Positions 30,951 through 33,199 of a stretch of DNA of 33,199 nt are shown here, one piece after another. The notes beneath the pieces are model-generated. The model searched no databases. It had not been told where the DNA came from and worked only from the letters and a program-made list of their open reading frames with translations. Location: NCBI GenBank assembly GCA_964383905.1, contig CAYLJO010000045.1, positions 1-33,199 of the forward strand, in the 5' to 3' direction. How positions within the stretch are numbered: the stretch's first letter is position 1; every line of letters starts with the position of its first letter. Made by a program: the position numbers and the translations under genes. This DNA comes from CAYLJO01 sp964383905 (lineage in GTDB: Bacteria > Acidobacteriota > Blastocatellia > Pyrinomonadales > Pyrinomonadaceae).

Positions 30951-31802
30951 CTAGCTGCCGGTCTTAGCGTCCAGATACTTGATGAGGATTACTTCATTAT
31001 GTCGTTCGTTGTAGACCATCTCGTCAACCATGTCGCGGGCGATGAGGATGCCGAAGCCGCCCGGCCGCACGCCCAGCTCTGCGCGCACACGCTCGTGATG
31101 TACGGGGTCGCCTTCCGGGTTGAGGATGGCAGCGTGGTACAGTGACTCCATGCTGAAACCTTCGCCGGGGTCTTTGATGCGATAGAGGATGATGCGTGGT
31201 GTGCGCAGGTAGCCGACTTCGACGTGCTGTGAAGGATCATTTTTGCCGCCGTACTCAATCGCGTTGCGCAGCATCTCACGGAACGCGTACGTCACGCTCT
31301 CGCGCGTGGCGGGTGGCAGGTCTGTTTTCAGTTGGGCCATCAACCGTTCCAGCGGATCAATGGCTGCCAGGTCGCAGGGTACGCGCAGTTCGATCCATTC
31401 CGGGCGCGCGGAGAGGACTTCGATCGCAAGACCGGGCGGATTCAGCTCAAACGCGGTTTGCACGGCCGAGGTTAATTGTTGAATGTCAAAAGGTTTAGCT
31501 AAGAAATCGCACGCCTGATCACGCAGCGCGCTGATGGCCGTTTCTGGAGTCAGGATCGCCGTCATAATGATCACGCGCAAATCCTTATTATGTTCGCGCA
31601 GGCGCGAGAGCATCGTGAGGCCATCCATCAGCGGCATCATCACGTCGAGCAGGGCAAGATCGACCTGCTCCTTCTCAAGGACATCCAGGCCCTCGAATGC
31701 GTTATAGGCAGAAAGCACTTTGTATCCATCACGCTCAAGGGCGAAGCGAACCAGGTTTTGCAACTCCGGGTCATCATCCACTACGAGAATCTTTTTCGCC
31801 AT
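30951..31802 (-). CDS. Receiver - GHKL ATPase fusion protein (no phosphorylatable His)
   Basis: A 283-residue protein. Receiver domain 1 to about 120: ILVVDDDPELQNLV, Asp53 in LALLDVMMPLMDG, IMTA and the Lys in DFLAKPF. After a linker, a GHKL ATPase of the RsbW/SpoIIAB type (about 140-280): TYAFREMLRNAIEYGG (N box), IKDPGEGF (G1) and RPGGFGILIARDMVDE (G2 region). There is no DHp domain, so it is not an ordinary sensor kinase; it may bind or phosphorylate an anti-sigma antagonist. ATG 31802 is the start. The neighbouring spacer, 31803-32028, holds no gene I would accept. It is 1.3 kb from the chemosensory operon on the same strand. Confidence 0.85.
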   Translation of the reverse strand: MAKKILVVDDDPELQNLVRFALERDGYKVLSAYNAFEGLDVLEKEQVDLALLDVMMPLMDGLTMLSRLREHNKDLRVIIMTAILTPETAISALRDQACDFLAKPFDIQQLTSAVQTAFELNPPGLAIEVLSARPEWIELRVPCDLAAIDPLERLMAQLKTDLPPATRESVTYAFREMLRNAIEYGGKNDPSQHVEVGYLRTPRIILYRIKDPGEGFSMESLYHAAILNPEGDPVHHERVRAELGVRPGGFGILIARDMVDEMVYNERHNEVILIKYLDAKTGS

Positions 31803-32028
31803 GGCTTGTTTCTACTTAAAAGGATGCACGCGCTTTGCCGGCGGGCAAAAAGTGGCCAGACAGGCGCAGGTTGCGCTTGCTTCAATTTGGTTCAACGTCT
31901 TCGCCAGAATAGCATGATTCGCACCGGTTGCGGAGGGGGCGTAGAAAACGGCGCAGGAGCAAGCGCCGTAATCCACAACCCGCGGGCCATCAGTTTTGCC
32001 CATCATCCGGCTCTGCTACGCACCGTGC
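31803..32028. other. Spacer between the receiver-ATPase gene and holB
   Basis: 226 bases. The frame at 31812-32006 (minus) has an implausible composition and no ribosome-binding site. A minus-strand TATTCT hexamer near 31906-31911 might be a -10 for the receiver-ATPase gene, but no matching -35 was found. No terminator after holB was seen. Confidence 0.3.
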
Positions 32029-33066
32029 TCATGCGCCGGCCATGGCAAGAAACAGCGCGTCGGTGGCGACCTTGCGATTGATGTTGACGGAGAGCTGTGC
32101 GCGTAAGGTTTCGATTTGCGAAAGCCACTCGGCGGCGCGGCGGCTTTCGAAGCGACCAGTAATCTGATGGAACTCGGGGAGAAGGTCGTCGTTGACTATG
32201 CGCTCGGCGGGAGCGCCCAGCGCAGACGCCCACAGGTCGTGGATAAGGGTCTCCAGAATATCCAGGTGCGATTCATATTCGTCCTTATGCTTCGCATCAT
32301 TTAATTCTTCGGACGCGCGTAAAAGGCGCACCCGGTCGCCTGTCCGGGCGAGCGCAACAAGAACTCCGAGCATCGCTTCGCGTTGGGCGCGGTAAATCTC
32401 CGGCCTCGTGGCCAGGGCCCGGCCGATGCTGCCCTGCGCGACGCGCGCTAGGAGGTGTGCGTCTTCCCTGGAAAACTTCTTGTCACGCGTGAGGTGGGCT
32501 TCGATTTGACCGGCAGTAAGCGGGGCGAAGTTAACCGTCTGGCAGCGCGAGCGGATTGTGGGCAGAAGCGCAGCCGGGCGCGAGGTGACGAGTATCAGGT
32601 GCGAGGTGGAAGGTGGCTCCTCAAGTGTTTTCAAAAGAGCGTTCGACGACGGCTCGTTGAGGCGCTCGGCATCCTCGATGATAAAGACGCGCGCCGCGCC
32701 TTCGTAGGGACGAAAGTTCGCCTCGCGTTCGATGTCGCGCATCTGCGCAACCAGAATGAATCTTCCCGGCGGGCGCACCAACCCAACATCCGTATGCCCG
32801 CTCCAGGTGATACCCTTACTTGCTTCCGGGTCATCCCCGGCCGCATCGACCGGTCGTGTGATACGTAAGCACGACGCGCAGCGGTCGCAAGCCTCAGCGC
32901 CCTGCGGCGCGCGGCAGTTCAGCGCCTTCGCCAGCTCAAGCGCGAAAAGTTTCTTGCCGACCCCCTCCTCGCCGGCGAATAGTAGCGCCCCCGGCACGCG
33001 CCCCGCCGCCAGCATGCGGCGCAAGACATCTTTCACACGCTCATTCCCTGCAAGGCGATCAAACAT
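32029..33066 (-). CDS. holB: DNA polymerase III clamp loader, delta' subunit
   Basis: A 345-residue AAA+ protein. Walker A-like FAGEEGVGKK at residues 30-39, a zinc module with Cys51, Cys60, Cys63 and Cys66 (EACDRCASC), VFIIEDAERLNEPSSNALLKTLEEPP (Walker B and sensor region) and ILVTSRPAALLPTIRSRC with the SRC motif. The C-terminal helical domain fits the family. It is part of the clamp loader that puts the sliding clamp on primed DNA. Start ATG 33066; the region before it is a repeat-filled spacer, so its promoter and any tmk neighbour lie beyond it. Confidence 0.92.
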   Translation of the reverse strand: MFDRLAGNERVKDVLRRMLAAGRVPGALLFAGEEGVGKKLFALELAKALNCRAPQGAEACDRCASCLRITRPVDAAGDDPEASKGITWSGHTDVGLVRPPGRFILVAQMRDIEREANFRPYEGAARVFIIEDAERLNEPSSNALLKTLEEPPSTSHLILVTSRPAALLPTIRSRCQTVNFAPLTAGQIEAHLTRDKKFSREDAHLLARVAQGSIGRALATRPEIYRAQREAMLGVLVALARTGDRVRLLRASEELNDAKHKDEYESHLDILETLIHDLWASALGAPAERIVNDDLLPEFHQITGRFESRRAAEWLSQIETLRAQLSVNINRKVATDALFLAMAGA

Positions 33067-33070
33067 AGGA

Positions 33071-33192
33071 TAGTAGTCAGTAGTCAGCAGTCAGTAATCA
33101 GCAGTTGCTTATTCTCCCAATAGTCGGTTCTCTATAACAGCATTTAGACTGACTACTGACAACTGATTGCTGATTACTGATTCTGATTACTC
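33071..33192. repeat. Heptamer-type inverted repeat upstream of holB
   Basis: The left arm, 33071-33107, is made of AGTAGTCAGT / CAGTAATCAG words and the right arm, 33147-33190, of their reverse complements (ACTGACTACTGA, ATTGCTGATTACTGA). The loop is about 40 bases. This is the same design as other spacers in the window but with a different word. It lies directly upstream of the holB start and may continue beyond the window. Confidence 0.75.
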
Positions 33193-33199
33193 CAATTTG

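Noticed and set aside
31812..32006. 64-codon Cys-containing minus-strand open frame between holB and the receiver-ATPase gene
   Set aside because: No ribosome-binding site and no recognised fold; composition unlike the neighbours.

Overview
The window looks like a chromosomal segment of a moderately GC-rich, diderm (Gram-negative type) bacterium, most likely Acidobacteriota and perhaps class Blastocatellia. The grounds are a predicted outer-membrane beta-barrel protein, an MEP isoprenoid operon of the order uppS-cdsA-dxr-rseP-ispG, a Pil/Pix-type chemosensory cluster with a DUF4388 (PATAN-like) protein, and spacers filled with short heptamer-type inverted repeats. The taxonomic call is inference from gene content; there is no rRNA or other marker gene here.

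Layout. 1-2240 is an accessory-looking stretch: the edge of a possible glycosyltransferase, a nucleotidyltransferase-fold protein, a zinc-ribbon membrane protein and a GNAT acetyltransferase destroyed by a nonsense codon plus a 10-bp tandem duplication. 2240-5309 (minus) holds thpR and a penicillin-acylase-family Ntn hydrolase. 5600-7952 (plus) holds a predicted outer-membrane protein and two DedA/VTT membrane proteins. A DEDDh exonuclease (minus) is divergent from a long plus-strand housekeeping run, 8878-16645: pyrE, truA, uppS, cdsA, a Coa1-like membrane protein, dxr, rseP, ispG. This run joins isoprenoid precursor synthesis (dxr, ispG) to its use in cell-envelope lipid carriers (uppS), phospholipid synthesis (cdsA) and envelope proteolysis (rseP).

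16775-29666 (all minus) is one chemosensory operon, read from 29666 downward: TPR/zinc-ribbon/receiver protein, DUF4388 protein, stand-alone receiver, CheW with a long acidic N-terminus, methyl-accepting protein, CheR, CheA with two Hpt domains and a receiver, CheB, double CheW, and a translationally overlapping DUF2752 membrane protein. The order matches cyanobacterial Pix and pseudomonad Pil-Chp systems, which act on type IV pilus motility or second messengers. No flagellar gene is present, so a pilus or other non-flagellar output is the likelier one. 29667-30950 is a gene-poor gap with an IS3-type transposase remnant, a 21-bp palindrome and dispersed repeats. It is followed by a receiver-ATPase fusion protein and holB (both minus), and the window ends in another inverted repeat.

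No tRNA, rRNA or CRISPR array was recognised. The points most worth a second look are the architecture of the chemosensory operon and its fused or duplicated parts, the repeated inverted-repeat spacers, and the two-lesion pseudogene.
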